From: Physcia stellaris
Lineage: Eukaryota > Ascomycota > Lecanoromycetes > Caliciales > Physciaceae
NCBI GenBank assembly: GCA_018902385.1
Contig: JABSSW010000066.1
Span: 1 to 64,000, forward strand
Reading direction: 5' to 3'
DNA length: 64,000 bases
Of the stretch, positions 1 to 12,121 are shown piece after piece. How positions within the stretch are numbered: the first letter of the stretch is position 1; every line of letters starts with the position of its first letter. The translations under genes and the position numbers were made by a program. The notes under the pieces are model-generated. The model did not search any database. It was not told the origin of the DNA and saw only the letters and a list, made by a program, of their open reading frames with translations.

Positions 1-1881
1 GTCTGTCTGTTTGTCGTCAACATTTTCTGTTCAATAGTTTGCAGTCAATCAGAACGCGCCGATTAATAAGAACTCGAAAGTTCAAATTCGAGAAATTTGA
101 AACAACGTATGTTTTAAATCGATATCGCTCTTGCTGTTTTTGCTTTTGCTTGATTCTGAAACATCGATCGTTTCATCATACTAATTTGCAAATATCTTCG
201 CGATCAAAATTCTCAACAAGATTCATTTCGATTGCTTTGACATATATATTCTGTTATCGCTCTCGTTTTCTGTTTTCGAATTTATCTCTTCACGTTTATC
301 GCATCTACGTGGAATTTTCAGCGTCAATCATGATCAGACAGATATCTAGATCACAATCAATGATTTTCGCAATGTCGATCGATAGAAAGAATGAATATTC
401 GCTTCGAGACGAAACTTGAAGAAGAAAGAAAATAGTGTTACGAGCATGTTTGAGAAAGAATCTCGATTGAGATTTTATCTTATCAGCCTTTGAAGTTCAT
501 ATGAAACTAATGTGATTTGACGCACGATCTACTTTTTGACATTCGATGCATCGTGTACATATTTGCTTTCTAAATCAAATATTCGTTTTTCTTGTTATTG
601 ACTCATACGATGTTCGATAACGATCAATTCGATCAATTGACACGATATTGAAAACGATTGTAATAATATCGAAATTTCAAAATATCGATGTTTCAAAATT
701 TTTTTCATTCGAAATTTTCGTTAATTATAACAAAATCAAAATTAGAACTGATTTGATTTTCGAATAGTCACGAAAATTTTTGCGTAAAATCAATAATGAA
801 ATATATTATAAATGTAAAAGCTTGATTTCAAACAAAATTCGAATCGATATGAATTGTTCATACGTTGCGCAATATTTTGCAAAAATTTGATGCTGTGTCG
901 AATTGTCAAACGATTTGATCGTTTTGATGTTTCGTCGATCGAAAAAAATTGAAATTTTTTTTAAACATATTTTATCATTTTTCGATGTTTGTTGATTTAA
1001 ATCATTATACGTTTTTAAATCATTTTTGCATAATTTCGTACGTAATTAAAAATATTTTGCATTGTGTTAATAATATTTTTTTGTTTTGACGATCGAAAAT
1101 CGTTTTTTCGTTATAACATACGAAATAAAATTTAATGAAAAACTCATACGAAAATGAAAATTTTTATTGACGAAAAATGAAAATAATTTTGTTGTTGCAA
1201 ATATCGCGTTGTTGTTTTTGCAAATTCGATCATGAACAATCAAATATTTCAATCGTTTTGTATGTAATTACGATATTGTCCAATTGTCTTTCGATATTTT
1301 GATTGATTTTTCTCGATTTGTTCATCGATTTTTGAATGAAAAACGATAAAAATTTATATTTGATGTCGAAAATTTCGACAAAATGTTTGTCAAACGAATG
1401 ATATAAATTGAAAATTTCGATTTGACGTTATGAAAAAAAATAAATTCATACGTATTTTGAAATACGTAATTGATAAATATTTTGATCGTGATTTCAATAT
1501 TGATATTTTCGTCGTTAACGATACAAACACGTAATGACGTTTTTTGTTAAATTTGTCAATTATCGTGCATATGACGTTATGATCGTGAACGTCGAATGAA
1601 TTCGATGATAAAATTCATTGATATATCGATTGACGTTGCAAAAATATAATCAAAAATGAACAAATCGTTTTGCGATTTTTGAAAATTTTCGTGCGTTGAC
1701 ATTTATAACAATTACGTACGTATTGACGAATCGTTTTGCGCATATTGAATCAATAATAATCGCGACGTATAAAATTTTTCATGCGATTAAAATTTGAATG
1801 TTTCGAAACAAAAAATTCATGAATTTTTTTGAAAAAATCAACGAATAAAAAAACATCGAGGAACATTCAAAATCGATTTTT

Positions 1882-2199
1882 TCAATACAAAACGTCATTT
1901 TTTTCAATACAATTTCGTAAATCAATTTCATTCATTGAAATGAAATTTTGTTCGATAATTTCACGATAAATCGTGCAATCATCGTCAATTTTGTTGACAA
2001 CAAAAATTCGTTCGTAAATAAATTCGTTAATTTTTATCGCGTAAATTTCGAATCGTTTCGAAATAAACAATATTTGTTTTCGATATTGATGTCGTTCGTC
2101 AATATCGTTTTTTGATCGTGAATCAAACATACGAATCAAAATATTTGTTTTAACGTTTTGAATTTCGAATTGAAATTGAATGACAATATTGAATTTCAA
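1882..2199 (-). pseudogene. Gypsy RNase H/integrase linker remnant
   Basis: A 105-residue frame looks like the segment between RNase H and the integrase zinc-binding domain of fungal Gypsy elements. It begins with a hydrophobic strand, then a short 'nILIRMF' piece in the position of the conserved KADALTR-like motif, then an acidic/basic linker. No Gly, Pro or Trp remain. It lies downstream, in the minus-strand sense, of the protease remnant, as expected. Confidence is moderate because every diagnostic residue has been altered. Confidence 0.45.
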
Positions 2200-4195
2200 A
2201 AAAGTTTTTGTTCAACGAATTTGACGAAAAATTAATTTTTTGACGTCATGAAAATTTTCAATTTTTTGTGATCGATGAAAATTTGATCGATTTTTCAATG
2301 TTTTCAAATTCAAACGTCAATGTTTTAAACAACGAATAATAATTAACAATTTTTTGTTATAAATTTCGTAATTGCATTCGATTGAAATCATATTGCGGAT
2401 TATAAAAAACGACGAAATGCAAAATTTTTCGTCGTCGTATTGAAATAATATTTTGCATTAGACGTAATCAAAAAAATCAATTTTCAAAATGATTTGTTTG
2501 ATTCGATCGTAATGTCGTAATATAAAAATTTCGATTATCGTTTTTTTGAAAAATTGAAAATTTTTTCGATTTCAACAATTCATTCGAAATTCACGAATTT
2601 TTGATCATTCGAATGAAAATTCGAATTTTTTTTCGAAAAATCACGAATGAATCGTTTGTAAAAATTGACGAAATTCACGAAAATTTGCATTTTTCAAATT
2701 TGTAAAACGTTTTCAATTGACAATGATTTTTATTTTTTCGAATTTATGCGAAAATCATTCATCGATAATATGACGTTCAAAAATGTTTTTTTTGAAAAAT
2801 TCGCATTTTTCAATATTCATTTGTAATTCGATTTTTTTGAATTTTTCAACATTTTACGAACGTGAACGATGTTTTTTTTGAATTTGTTGTAAATGAAAAT
2901 ATTATTTAAATAAATTTGACAAAATCGTTCAAAAAATTGAACAACAAATCGTTTATATAATGTTGTCAATTCGCGAATTCGTTAATCAATTCGAAAAATA
3001 ATATTCGATATTTGTACGATTTCTCATTTAAATAACAATGTGATAAATTTTTGTTTTTTCATTCATTCGAAATTTGTTAAAAATCGATACTTGATATTCA
3101 ATTTGATCAAATATTTGCAATTTTGCATTTTAATTAAAAAAATTTTTCGATTCGAAAAATGAAATATCGATTGCGTTTCGTGATGTGATTAAATCGTCGA
3201 TAATTCACATGGAAACGTAATTGATTATTTGATTTGATTGCAAATAAAACGAACGAAACGTATGTTGTTTAATTGAATACGATAAAACTTTTTTGAAAAT
3301 TATTTTCAAATATTTTTGAATTTTTGAAATTTGAATTCGAACAAAAAATATATTCGATTTCGAAACAATGTATTGTTATCGTTTAAAATTCGATTTTGTG
3401 ATCGTAAATTCGATACGACAACAATTTAATTATTTTTGAAAATCGAATATTTTTGATAAATGTTTGAAATATTTCGATATTTTTCATTATACGTTCAAAA
3501 ATCGATTTGATTTGTTCGTGTTTCAAAATTTTTTGATCATGACGACAATTTTTAACGATTCAAAATTTGTTCGCAATGTTTTGAATGCGAAATCGATTTG
3601 ATTGATCGTAATGAAAAAAACATTGCATTTTTGTTTTCGATTTTTGAAATCGACGAAAAAACAAAAAAAAAATCGCATCAATTATCGCGATATTAAATCG
3701 AATCGTTTGAATTGATTTCGAAAATGAAAAATTTCGAATTGTTGTTTTTTGATTTTTCAACGTTTGTTGCGTTGTTTTTCAAATTTTTTTTTTAACGAAT
3801 GTCGTTTTCGTAATCGTTGTGATATCAATTTTTGAATGATTTGATTGACGACGAACGATTCGTCATTTTGATCGATTTTCGAATGAATAAAACAATCGAA
3901 ACATTTTGAATCGAATACGTTTGATTCGTTCTGTATATAAAACGTTGAAAAATTAAATTGCGAACGAAATAAAATTGTATATCGAAATTTTATTGCAACA
4001 ATATGTTTCGCGTTATTTGTTTTCGATAAAAAAACATCGCGACGTCAATTAAATACGTTTTATCGACGATTTAAATCAAAATTTTCAAACGTCGAATTTG
4101 TATTGTTTTGATGAATATATTGTCATAATGATTACATTTGAACGATTTGAAAATCAATTTATCGTAAATCATTTTCAAAATAATTTCATGTTTGT

Positions 4196-4486
4196 TCATT
4201 CACGATTTTTTAAAATTATCGAATGATTGTTCAAATCGATGATGAACAAAAAAATTGTCAATTCGAAATGCAAATCAATTATCAATTTGAAATAAATGAC
4301 ATGAATTATTGAAAAAATTTGACGATCGTCGAATTCGATAATGAATTTCGATTTTAATAAAAATACGAAATTCATGTTCAACATGTTGTATACAAATTGC
4401 GCAATTTTTTTATCAATGAAAACATAATCAATTGCATCAATGTTTATTAAAATTTCTAATTTATGTTTATTATCGTTGAATGACAA
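4196..4486 (-). pseudogene. Gypsy retropepsin remnant
   Basis: A 96-residue frame resembles fungal Gypsy aspartic proteases. The region around ILINIDAIDYVFID takes the place of the active-site Asp-Ser/Thr-Gly stretch, followed by a segment on cognate positions ending in SIILKN, where these proteases normally have an ILG motif. The catalytic Asp and Gly are replaced by Asn, Ile and Asp, all explicable by G-to-A changes after A or G. It is non-functional. Family assignment is by eye from spacing and flanking hydrophobic pattern; a profile search against RVP/retropepsin families would settle it. Confidence 0.55.
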
Positions 4487-6539
4487 CGTACAATTGATGA
4501 TTAAAAATCGTTTGACAAAAAATCAAACAATTCGTCATGATGAATAAAAAATTTTTTAAACATTCATCAATCGCGTTTTTTTGATGTAAATTATTAATTT
4601 TTCGAATCAAATTCGTTCGATTCGTTGATTATGTTCATGTAAAACATTTGCATTTTGTGTTAATAACGTTTTTAATGTTTGTGAACGTTCAAACATTTTT
4701 TTCATACGTAATCAATTTTATCGCATGTAAAAACATTTGTTCGTGACGATCAATTTGTTTATTATCGAATCACAAATTTTGATTTCAACGTTGAAATGAA
4801 AATGAACGACAAATTTCACGAAAAAAATCGAAATAATAAATTTCGTAAAAAATATCGAAATCGAAATTACAAAAATTGATTTGAATTAAAATAATTCAAA
4901 ACGTTGTTGACGTGTCGCGATTTTTTTTTTTCGAAAATTTGATTATCGATTGTATATTTATTGCAAAATGATTCGAATTTCGTCGAACGTAATGAATTCG
5001 CGAAAATATACATTTATTGTTTTTTTCAAATTTAAAAAAAATTTTCATTAATTTTTCGATTTTGATGATTTCGTTATAATCGATTGAATTGTTAAAACGA
5101 AAAAAATTGAAATAAAAAAATTGAAAATTTTGAATATTCATGATTAATGTTCGAAATTGAATACGCATATTGCGTTTGAAATCAAAATTTTCGAAAATGA
5201 AATTCAAAATTTCAATATTATATGTCAATTTTTGAAATGATTTATGTCGATATCACGTATCGATTGTATGTGATCGTCGACATCATTTTCAATTCAATCA
5301 ATCACAATAATGATTGCGATTATGTTCGTGTCGTAATGATCGACGTTAATCGTCATTTTATCATGTATTTTTGTTTTTCAAACACGTCAAATAAATTTCA
5401 TTTCGTCGATGAATTTAAAAAAATGAAATGAATTTTTGAACGTCGTTTGTTTTTATTGAAAAAATTAATTACGTTGATTTCGTCGTCGTTGTTTTCATCG
5501 TCGTCGTCAAAATTTCGTGTACGATCGCGAATCGTGATTAACAAAACGTCATAATTTTTTAAAAAATGTAATCGTATTGTTTGATTAAAAATCGATCACG
5601 CGTTTGTTCGTAATTAATTTTCAATGTATTCATTTTTTTACGAATTTCATCGAATTCAACGTTTGTATTGATCAATTCGTCACGATCGACGTTGACGATA
5701 TTGTACAAATTTCGATATTAAATCAAAACGTTCAAATAATTGTCACGATCAATGCGTAATCGATCAAATTTTTTCAAAAAATCGATGATTTTTTGATTGA
5801 TTTATCATTTCAATTGATCGATAATGACGATGTTCAAAAAATGAATAATTTCGTTATTTTTCATTTTTATGAATTCGATCGTTGAAACAAATCGACGACG
5901 TTTGAATTGTTCGACGAAATTTTCGTCGAAAAAATTGTCATTGATTTCGTGTAACATACGATTCACATTGAAACGTAACGTTTTGAAACGTTGTTTCATC
6001 GAAATAAAAAATTCGAAAAAAATTGTTTCGTGATGATTTCGAATCATAATTAAAAATGAAAAATTGAAAAATGATAAAAAAAAAATTAATCGAATCAATT
6101 TTTTTTATCGTCGAAAATATCGTCGTTTGCGTGAAAATTCGATTTGTTATTTTACGATTTTCGTCAAATGTTTTATCAAAAAAAAAGTTCGTTATTTGTT
6201 TGATTAACAAAATTTTTCGTCGTTTGTTTCGTCAAAAAAATTTGATCGATTTGAAATTTTATTTTTGAACGTTCGCGTATTACGACGAACGATAAAATTG
6301 AAAATTTATTGTAATATCATGAATCGTGTTTGAATAAACGTATTATTGATTAATTAAACGAAAACAATAAATTTGCAAAAACAAATAAATACAAAATGTT
6401 GAAATTGCAAACAATATGCGACGTCAAGTTTCAAATCACGTTAATTTCAACGTAAAATTAAAACATAATTCGTTGTTCGATCACATATCATATCAATTAT
6501 TTACAAGTTTGCTCGTGAATTTTTTCAAAAAAATTTCAT

Positions 6540-8290
6540 GCAGCGCTTAAGATTTAAAATTAAATCTGATAAGATTGCGATGTTTTGCGAAAAGAGCTCG
6601 AGCTAGATCGCATTGAGCAAGAGTGTCGCAAAGTCGCAGATTCGAAAATTTCAATGTTTGATTTCTGAATTGCAAAATTGCAGTCATTTGATCATATTTT
6701 CGAAACATAGCATGATTTCGAATCGGATTTGATGCGATGAATTTGACAAACACGTGATATTTGAATTGCAAACACGCATATGATTTGAAACAATGTTTTT
6801 TATTTTCACTCATTGATAAGACTATATAGATAAACGTGAAAACTTCGTTGAATATCGTCGTACAAAGTTTTCTTTTCTAGATCAAATTTACAGTATTTGA
6901 CAATCTTCTCTCGTAGCATTATTCGCATCATGATTTCGTCGTTGACTCGAATCGCTGTGATCAAAGAAGAGTAAATCATCGATTTAATTACAGCAAAGAA
7001 ACTACTGCGATCTTTTCAGTCTCGATATCTTGTAGTTCAGACGGAAATAGCAACTTGATAAAACGAATTGATTCATTCAACATCGTTGCAATGTCTATCT
7101 GTAAAATCGATTTTGAATAATGTCAATCGAGAACGCTGCGAGCTGTTCATTTCTTTTTTGTATATGTTGAATATTCTAGAGACTTCGACTTGTTTCACGT
7201 TTCATCAATATACAAATATTTGACGTTTTCAAGTCTGTTGCTTCTTTTGATTTTGTTTTTGCTGAGACACGATTTGAATCTTGATATTCTCGTTGATTGT
7301 GTTCTCAAAGACGACATCGAATAAAGAGCGACAAAAGATAACAGAATCTTGAATTCGAAAATGTATGCGATCGGTTTCGAATCAAGTCATATCGTTCAAA
7401 TCGTTGACGATATAATGAAACTCTCGAAATTGAACGAGCGACTGTTATTGACTTGAAATGAGTGACAAAATCGAAAGAGAATGCAAATATCTTCGATATC
7501 AAGAATTGAGAATTCTGACTTGAATTGTTGTTGTTGTTGAGCAATGAGTTGATTCTGAGCGAGCAATTGCCGAGACTGTCGATGTTTCTTTTGTTTTTCT
7601 CGCTTTCTTTGTTCTCGTAGTGTCGTTTGACGTTCTTTTGCAGTGATAGACAGACCGAAATTCAAAATAGATTGCATGATGAATGTGAGATGCTTGAAAT
7701 AATGTTTCGAAAATGAACGTGTTTTGAATAGTGAATTCGAAATTGATTTCTCGGCAACAATTTCGCGTGTAAAACTACTTGTTCATCTCATAACTATTGC
7801 GATAATGAGTCGATTTTTGTTTTTATTGCAGCATTGAATTGCGCTCGTTTTGCTCTACAATTTAGGTTAAATAATTGAAAATCATATGTGATTGTTGATT
7901 GATGTGCAAGCTGCGAAATACTGCATGAACGCAATAGTCGAATTTTGATGTTCGTGATTTGAATTTTGAAAATTTTGTGTTTTTTAATCAAGTTAGCGTC
8001 AAAACTGAAGAGGAAACGCAGAATATTTTATTATAAGAAAATTTTATTTGTCAAATCTATTTGTCAGACATGCTCGTAACAAAAACAAAAACATCAAATT
8101 TCATCGCATTTTCATTCACAATCATTTCGCGCGCACACAGATTTATGAAATTATCAAATTGTAAAATTAATTGAGCGCATTTCAACGCATCAACAATCGC
8201 ATTAATTCGAACAATATTGAATTTGTTATGAGATTTGAAAATAAAATGAGTTTCGAATTCGTCGAGTTTGTTTCGCAAATCAAAATCTTT
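6540..8290 (-). repeat. Less-mutated remnant, unassigned
   Basis: Between 6540 and about 8050 ApG and CpT are again present, so this piece has been hit less than its surroundings. Minus-strand frames at 8278-8057, 7991-7794, 7677-7396 and 6813-6547 could be parts of one decayed coding region. The 7677-7396 frame is rich in Arg/Lys/Gln (short motif AQNQLIAQQQQQ), like the basic tails of some transposon proteins. I cannot assign a family. Confidence 0.35.
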
Positions 8291-8395
8291 TTCGTTAAAT
8301 TCGATGTTTTCATCAATTGAGAATTCAAATTTTCAAAGAGAAAATATATCATTGTTTATTGAATTTAACACGAACATCGAAATTTTTGTGATTAT

Positions 8396-8530
8396 ACAAT
8401 TGTTTCGCATTTTGTACATCAAACAACAATTACATTTGACATTGATTTGTTGAAATCAAATTATAAAACAAAATAAACGCATTTCAACGTATCAAAAATA
8501 ACAAAAATCGATTCATTATCGCAATAATTA
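8396..8530 (+). repeat. Direct repeat copy A (partner at 9783)
   Basis: This stretch shares interrupted identity with 9783-9919. Common blocks include ttgtttcgcattttg, caacaattacattt, gcatttcaacg and a long block ending in tcgcaataatt. The copies are about 1.39 kb apart in the same orientation and could be the LTRs or ends of a small decayed element. No target duplication could be recognised. Confidence 0.5.
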
Positions 8531-9782
8531 CGATTTATGTAAATTAATTGATTTGTTGAAAAGTTTGCGAAATGATCAATTTTTTGCAAAATTTCATTTG
8601 TTTATTTATTTATCTATTTATTTATTTATTTATTCACGCGAAATTGAAATTTTTCAAACAATTGCACGTTCGTCATGAAAAGTTTTTCGATTTCGATTTA
8701 TGCAACAATGTTCGTTTTCGAAAACAAATCAACAAACACGTCAAAAAACGAAAAATTCGCGAAAAACATCGAAAACGAATTATTTTTTTTTTTTTTTTTT
8801 TTTTTTTCGACGATTCAAATCATTTTCACGAAAATTTATTTTTATTGTCGACAAACAATTTGTTAAAAAACATAATTTCATTCAATATATTCACGATATG
8901 AACAATGTCGACAAAAATTACGATATATCATTTTTCATTCAACGTTTTACGAAAGACATTTTCTCATTGAAAAATTCATTGCGAAATCAACAGCTAACGT
9001 TCTGCAAGATTTTACAACATGAAATTATTGAACAAGATAAAAAATGATTAAAAGACACGATTGACAAACATTTTGAAATCTTCGATCGCATCAAAAGATC
9101 ACGATATCAAAACATTCGAAATCATTTGCTTTCGATTTTGCAAAAAAATTCGATTCGACGTTTTGATTTTTCATATTTTCAAACATTTCACGACGACAAC
9201 GACGAAAACGTTGAAACAAACATTCGCTTTTACATTGAAAATTTTCGATCGATATTTGAATTTGAAACAAAAGAAAAAAATAACACGATCAATTGAATGT
9301 TTTAAAACGTTTCAAAAAACGAAAAAAATTGAATCATGATCGACTTTTTCAAAAATCATTCGATCATGAAATGAAATTGTTGAAAAAATCGAAAACGTTT
9401 TCAATCATTTCACGTTTTTTGCAGAAATTATGTTCAGATTTGATCAACATTGTTGTTTTTCGCAAAAGACATTCAGATAATTTTTGTTTGCAAACGTTGT
9501 TGAAAATCATCGAAAAAAAAAATCATATTGCAGTTTTCAGAAGTCAACATATGTACATAGAATTCAAAATGATCGATATTAGAACAAATACATTTTGATA
9601 TTCTATTGCGCTATATTCAATCGAGAATCATGATATGTTTCGAAAATGTGATCAAATGATTGCAATTTCTGCAGTTCAAACTTCATGTTTGACATTGAAA
9701 TTTTCAAATTTTGCGATATTATTTTTTGATTTGATTAATTCAAAATCTTTTTGATGTTCAATCATCGAACTTATTGCGTCAT

Positions 9783-9919
9783 ACAGTTGTTTCGCATTTT
9801 GCATTTCAATCAACAATTACATTTATGATTTTCATTTATTTAGTCAAAATTGTAAAACAGAATGAAGCGCATTTCAACGTCGTAAAAATAACAAAAATCG
9901 ATTCATTATCGCAATAATT
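9783..9919 (+). repeat. Direct repeat copy B (partner at 8396)
   Basis: Second copy of the repeat at 8396-8530, same orientation. The downstream part (gcatttcaacg through tcgcaataatt) is nearly identical, while the middle is diverged and slightly different in length. The 1.25 kb between the copies contains only low-complexity, Gly/Pro/Trp-free frames. Confidence 0.5.
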
Positions 9920-10275
9920 TTGAAATTTCAAAAGTACGTCGTTGTCAAATTTGTGTTCGTTTCGAATTTTGCAATTTTATCAGATTTGATTTTAATTCTA
10001 AGAATTTTCGACAAAGTTTTTTTAAAAAAACTTTCGAATTTACTTGTTATTTTATAACAATATATTTTTCAAATTGTTATAATTTTTTTTTTTTTTTTTT
10101 TTCGTTAAATTTGATTTTTTCGTTTGTATTAAATTTTCGAATACAAATAAATCGAATATTATTTTGTTATAAAATAATCGTAACATAATTCGTAATAATT
10201 TATCGTTAATCAACGAAAATTATGCGAAAAAAATATGATTCGAAAAAATTATTTTTTTATCGAATTTTTTAAAAG

Positions 10276-10280
10276 ATTTT
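10276..10280. repeat. Target-site duplication ATTTT (left)
   Basis: ATTTT sits immediately before the first base of the 5' LTR. The same five bases follow the 3' LTR at 13174-13178. A 5-bp duplication is typical of LTR-element integration and fixes the element ends exactly. Confidence 0.85.
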
Positions 10281-10478
10281 TGTTGGAAATACAGCCTCCG
10301 CAGGTGTGCTGCAGTCAGGATCCAGTTGGTATAATCTGACGAAAGAAGGACTAGTGCGTCCTTGTTGGGACTAGTGCCTTGGCACTCGCACACTTCTTGT
10401 GCTTTCATCTGCATGTAACTTACTAGAATAACGAGATTCAGAGCAATAGAATGGTAGTCACCCATGATTCTTTCAATA
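10281..10478 (+). repeat. 5' LTR of C2H2 element
   Basis: 198-bp LTR starting TGTTGGAAAT and ending TTTCAATA. Relative to the 3' LTR it carries T instead of C at seven places. Six of these C positions are followed by C and one is followed by A. It also has three transversion differences. As expected for an LTR it should contain the promoter, but I see no clear TATA box. Confidence 0.9.
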
Positions 10479-10491
10479 GGTTATGAGAACC
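10479..10491 (+). promoter_or_regulatory. Putative primer-binding site (initiator tRNA-Met anticodon type)
   Basis: GGTTATGAGAACC follows the 5' LTR without a spacer. GGTTATGAG is complementary to the anticodon-loop region of initiator tRNA-Met (CUCAUAACC), the half-tRNA priming known from copia-type elements. This suggests a Ty1/copia affinity even though no pol gene remains. Confidence 0.6.
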
Positions 10492-10834
10492 GGGTTAGCA
10501 GCTTTCGCTACATCTAGTACCAGCTACAGCAGCATGTCGGAGCACACGAAGCAGTAGTACCTAGCCGCAGGCAGTACAGAAGTGTACACACGCAGTAACC
10601 AACTCAGTGGAGTATCCAGTCTTGTCAGACCCGAAATTGACTCAGTTGCATTGGCAGCATTCAGTATCCTGATACACAGTACATTCAGTACGTCCTCAGT
10701 TACATCGGTAACACCTACCTACCCACCTTACGAATCCTTCGCGAATTCGCCTATCTACCGACCTTACCTTACGAACTCGCGTATACCTACTCGGACCTCT
10801 ACGCGAAAATCTACCTACGTATCACGCAGTCAGA

Positions 10835-12121
10835 ATGGCTGCCTTTACTCCTACTTATGCGAGTCCCGCACTCGCATCTACTCCTACTCCCGCGGCCACG
10901 TCCAAATCGGCGCCCGTATCCTCCACCTCCGAACCTGACCTCTTACCTTTTTCGTCTGCCCTTTGCGACCACGTGCCTGAAGGCCACCCCATGACGCGAG
11001 ATCTAAAAACGCTCTATAGCATGCACCTGACTGGGGATGCTAAGGCTTTAAGATGCAGTTGGTTCACTCAAGCGAAGAGGGCACAAGAGAGTTATCATTT
11101 ACGAAAGCATGAGTTGGAGGTCAAGAACAAGCTCAAGGAGGAAATGAAGCAGTTGACAAAGCAAAAGGAGGAAGCCCGTCTGGCCAAGAAACGGGCTGAA
11201 GGATATACTTGTCGGCGTTGCAAGAACAGTACGAAATTTGACAGCAACATCAAGCTCCACGAGCATATTCGTACTCGTCATGCGAAGAAGCCGAAGGCAG
11301 TTGTTTCGCCCTCTGCGCAGGCCTCAGAACCGAAGGCTGCTTCGCAGCAGTCAATGCTCTCATCTTCTTCGTCATCTCAATCGGTCATCTCGTCAGCCCC
11401 TACGTCACCGAAATTAGTAGCCGAGTCACCAGCTACTCCTATCTCTTCGAAACCCTCACTAGAATCCTTGTCGGTTGCAACACCAAGAAAACCGATATTC
11501 TGGGCAGAAATTGCCTCACGATCAGTCGTTGCATTCAAGTTTTCACGTCTCCCGATTGCGACACCCAAATCGGTGTGCAAATCCTCGGAGAATGCAAGCA
11601 TTGCTTGCCCGCCTACTCCGCCTCGAGCACCTACACCATCGAGGCCCTATCTCACCGTGGACGACCTGTTCCGCATGTTCGCTGGGAAGCCGAGTCCATT
11701 TGGCCTGCAGCGGCACCAAATGCGCTCGTTTTCTCCTCGCGGCCCTGGCAAATGCAGTCCCGCAAGCAAATGTGGCCCCATACAAAGCCGCATTACGTCA
11801 TACTTCCATGCGGTGGCCTCACCTGCTTCCAAATCGGCCAAATCCGAAGCATTTGCACCAACGCATGACTCGGTTAAACAGTCGGCCCGCACATCACCTT
11901 CCTTGTTTCGCCCTACTTCTCGATTTGCTTCGGTGCGCCCCTCTTTCTCGGCATTCTCTCGCCCTTCTTCTGTTTGCAGGCATTGTCAAGGGCGTTTTGC
12001 CACCTATTGGCCTACTGGCTGGGCCACGCCAAATGCCTCAAGATTTGAGAACAATGAGATACCCATGGGGCAGCGCTATTGGAGTTTCGCTCCTCCCCGC
12101 CCTACTTTGGGGGAGTATTGA
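10835..12121 (+). CDS. C2H2 zinc-finger Gag-like protein of LTR element
   Basis: An intact 428-residue ORF fills the centre of the element. It has a Pro/Ser/Thr-rich N-terminus, a Lys/Glu-rich helical segment (about residues 80-122), then a C2H2-type finger with C126, C129, H142 or H144 and H149. A long Ser/Pro/Thr-rich region follows, containing FWAEIAS and a YLTVDDLFRMF motif near residue 275. I know similar zinc-finger proteins from fungal retroelement Gag positions, and a related finger occurs in the Gag region of the decayed Gypsy element at 43430-43510. I infer an RNA/DNA-binding Gag-like role. The stop codon overlaps the first of twelve GGGGGAG motifs. A cellular gene captured by the element is the alternative. 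Confidence 0.7.
   Translation: MAAFTPTYASPALASTPTPAATSKSAPVSSTSEPDLLPFSSALCDHVPEGHPMTRDLKTLYSMHLTGDAKALRCSWFTQAKRAQESYHLRKHELEVKNKLKEEMKQLTKQKEEARLAKKRAEGYTCRRCKNSTKFDSNIKLHEHIRTRHAKKPKAVVSPSAQASEPKAASQQSMLSSSSSSQSVISSAPTSPKLVAESPATPISSKPSLESLSVATPRKPIFWAEIASRSVVAFKFSRLPIATPKSVCKSSENASIACPPTPPRAPTPSRPYLTVDDLFRMFAGKPSPFGLQRHQMRSFSPRGPGKCSPASKCGPIQSRITSYFHAVASPASKSAKSEAFAPTHDSVKQSARTSPSLFRPTSRFASVRPSFSAFSRPSSVCRHCQGRFATYWPTGWATPNASRFENNEIPMGQRYWSFAPPRPTLGEY

Larger units (their letters stand above)
600..6500 (-). mobile_element. Decayed Gypsy-like LTR retrotransposon, minus strand
   Basis: Pieces of a retroelement polyprotein occur in consistent minus-strand order: Gag-like reading frames (about 6210-4900), a retropepsin-like piece (4486-4196), then the RNase H to integrase linker (2199-1882). 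The reverse transcriptase region between them is too mutated for me to recognise. The order (protease before RNase H/integrase) and the type of protease fit Ty3/Gypsy elements of filamentous fungi. I did not find its LTRs, so the ends are approximate. The surviving frames lack Gly, Pro and Trp, as expected if GG and CC dinucleotides were erased. Confidence 0.6.
1..10280. repeat. AT-rich hypermutated transposon block 1
   Basis: This block has no intact gene. It is built from A/T plus C almost only in CpA and CpG context. CpC, CpT, GpG and ApG are nearly absent in its core (about 600-6480 and 8050-10280). In 1081-1260 I count CpG 11, CpA plus TpG 22, CpT plus ApG 1, CpC plus GpG 0. About 1-560 and 6540-8050 are less depleted, so the block is a mosaic of elements or of mutation intensity. 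Low-complexity tracts include a TTTA-type microsatellite (8598-8634), a T run at 8783-8807 and a T run near 10086-10102. Translated pieces match Gypsy-type polyprotein on the minus strand and are listed separately. The many small ORFs come from the mutation bias, which rarely creates stops, and are not genes. Confidence 0.9.

Noticed and set aside
8598-8634. TTTA array as a CRISPR-like or regulatory repeat
   Set aside because: A simple microsatellite without spacers in a fungal genome.
1-10280. Classical RIP (CpA to TpA) as explanation of the AT-rich blocks
   Set aside because: CpA and TpG remain common and TpA/ApT is low, the reverse of the classical signature; the three repeat pairs show only 1 of 31 transitions at CpA.
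10582-10938. 118-residue ORF upstream of the C2H2 ORF
   Set aside because: It overlaps the main ORF in another frame and is Ser/Tyr/Arg low-complexity translated from leader repeats.
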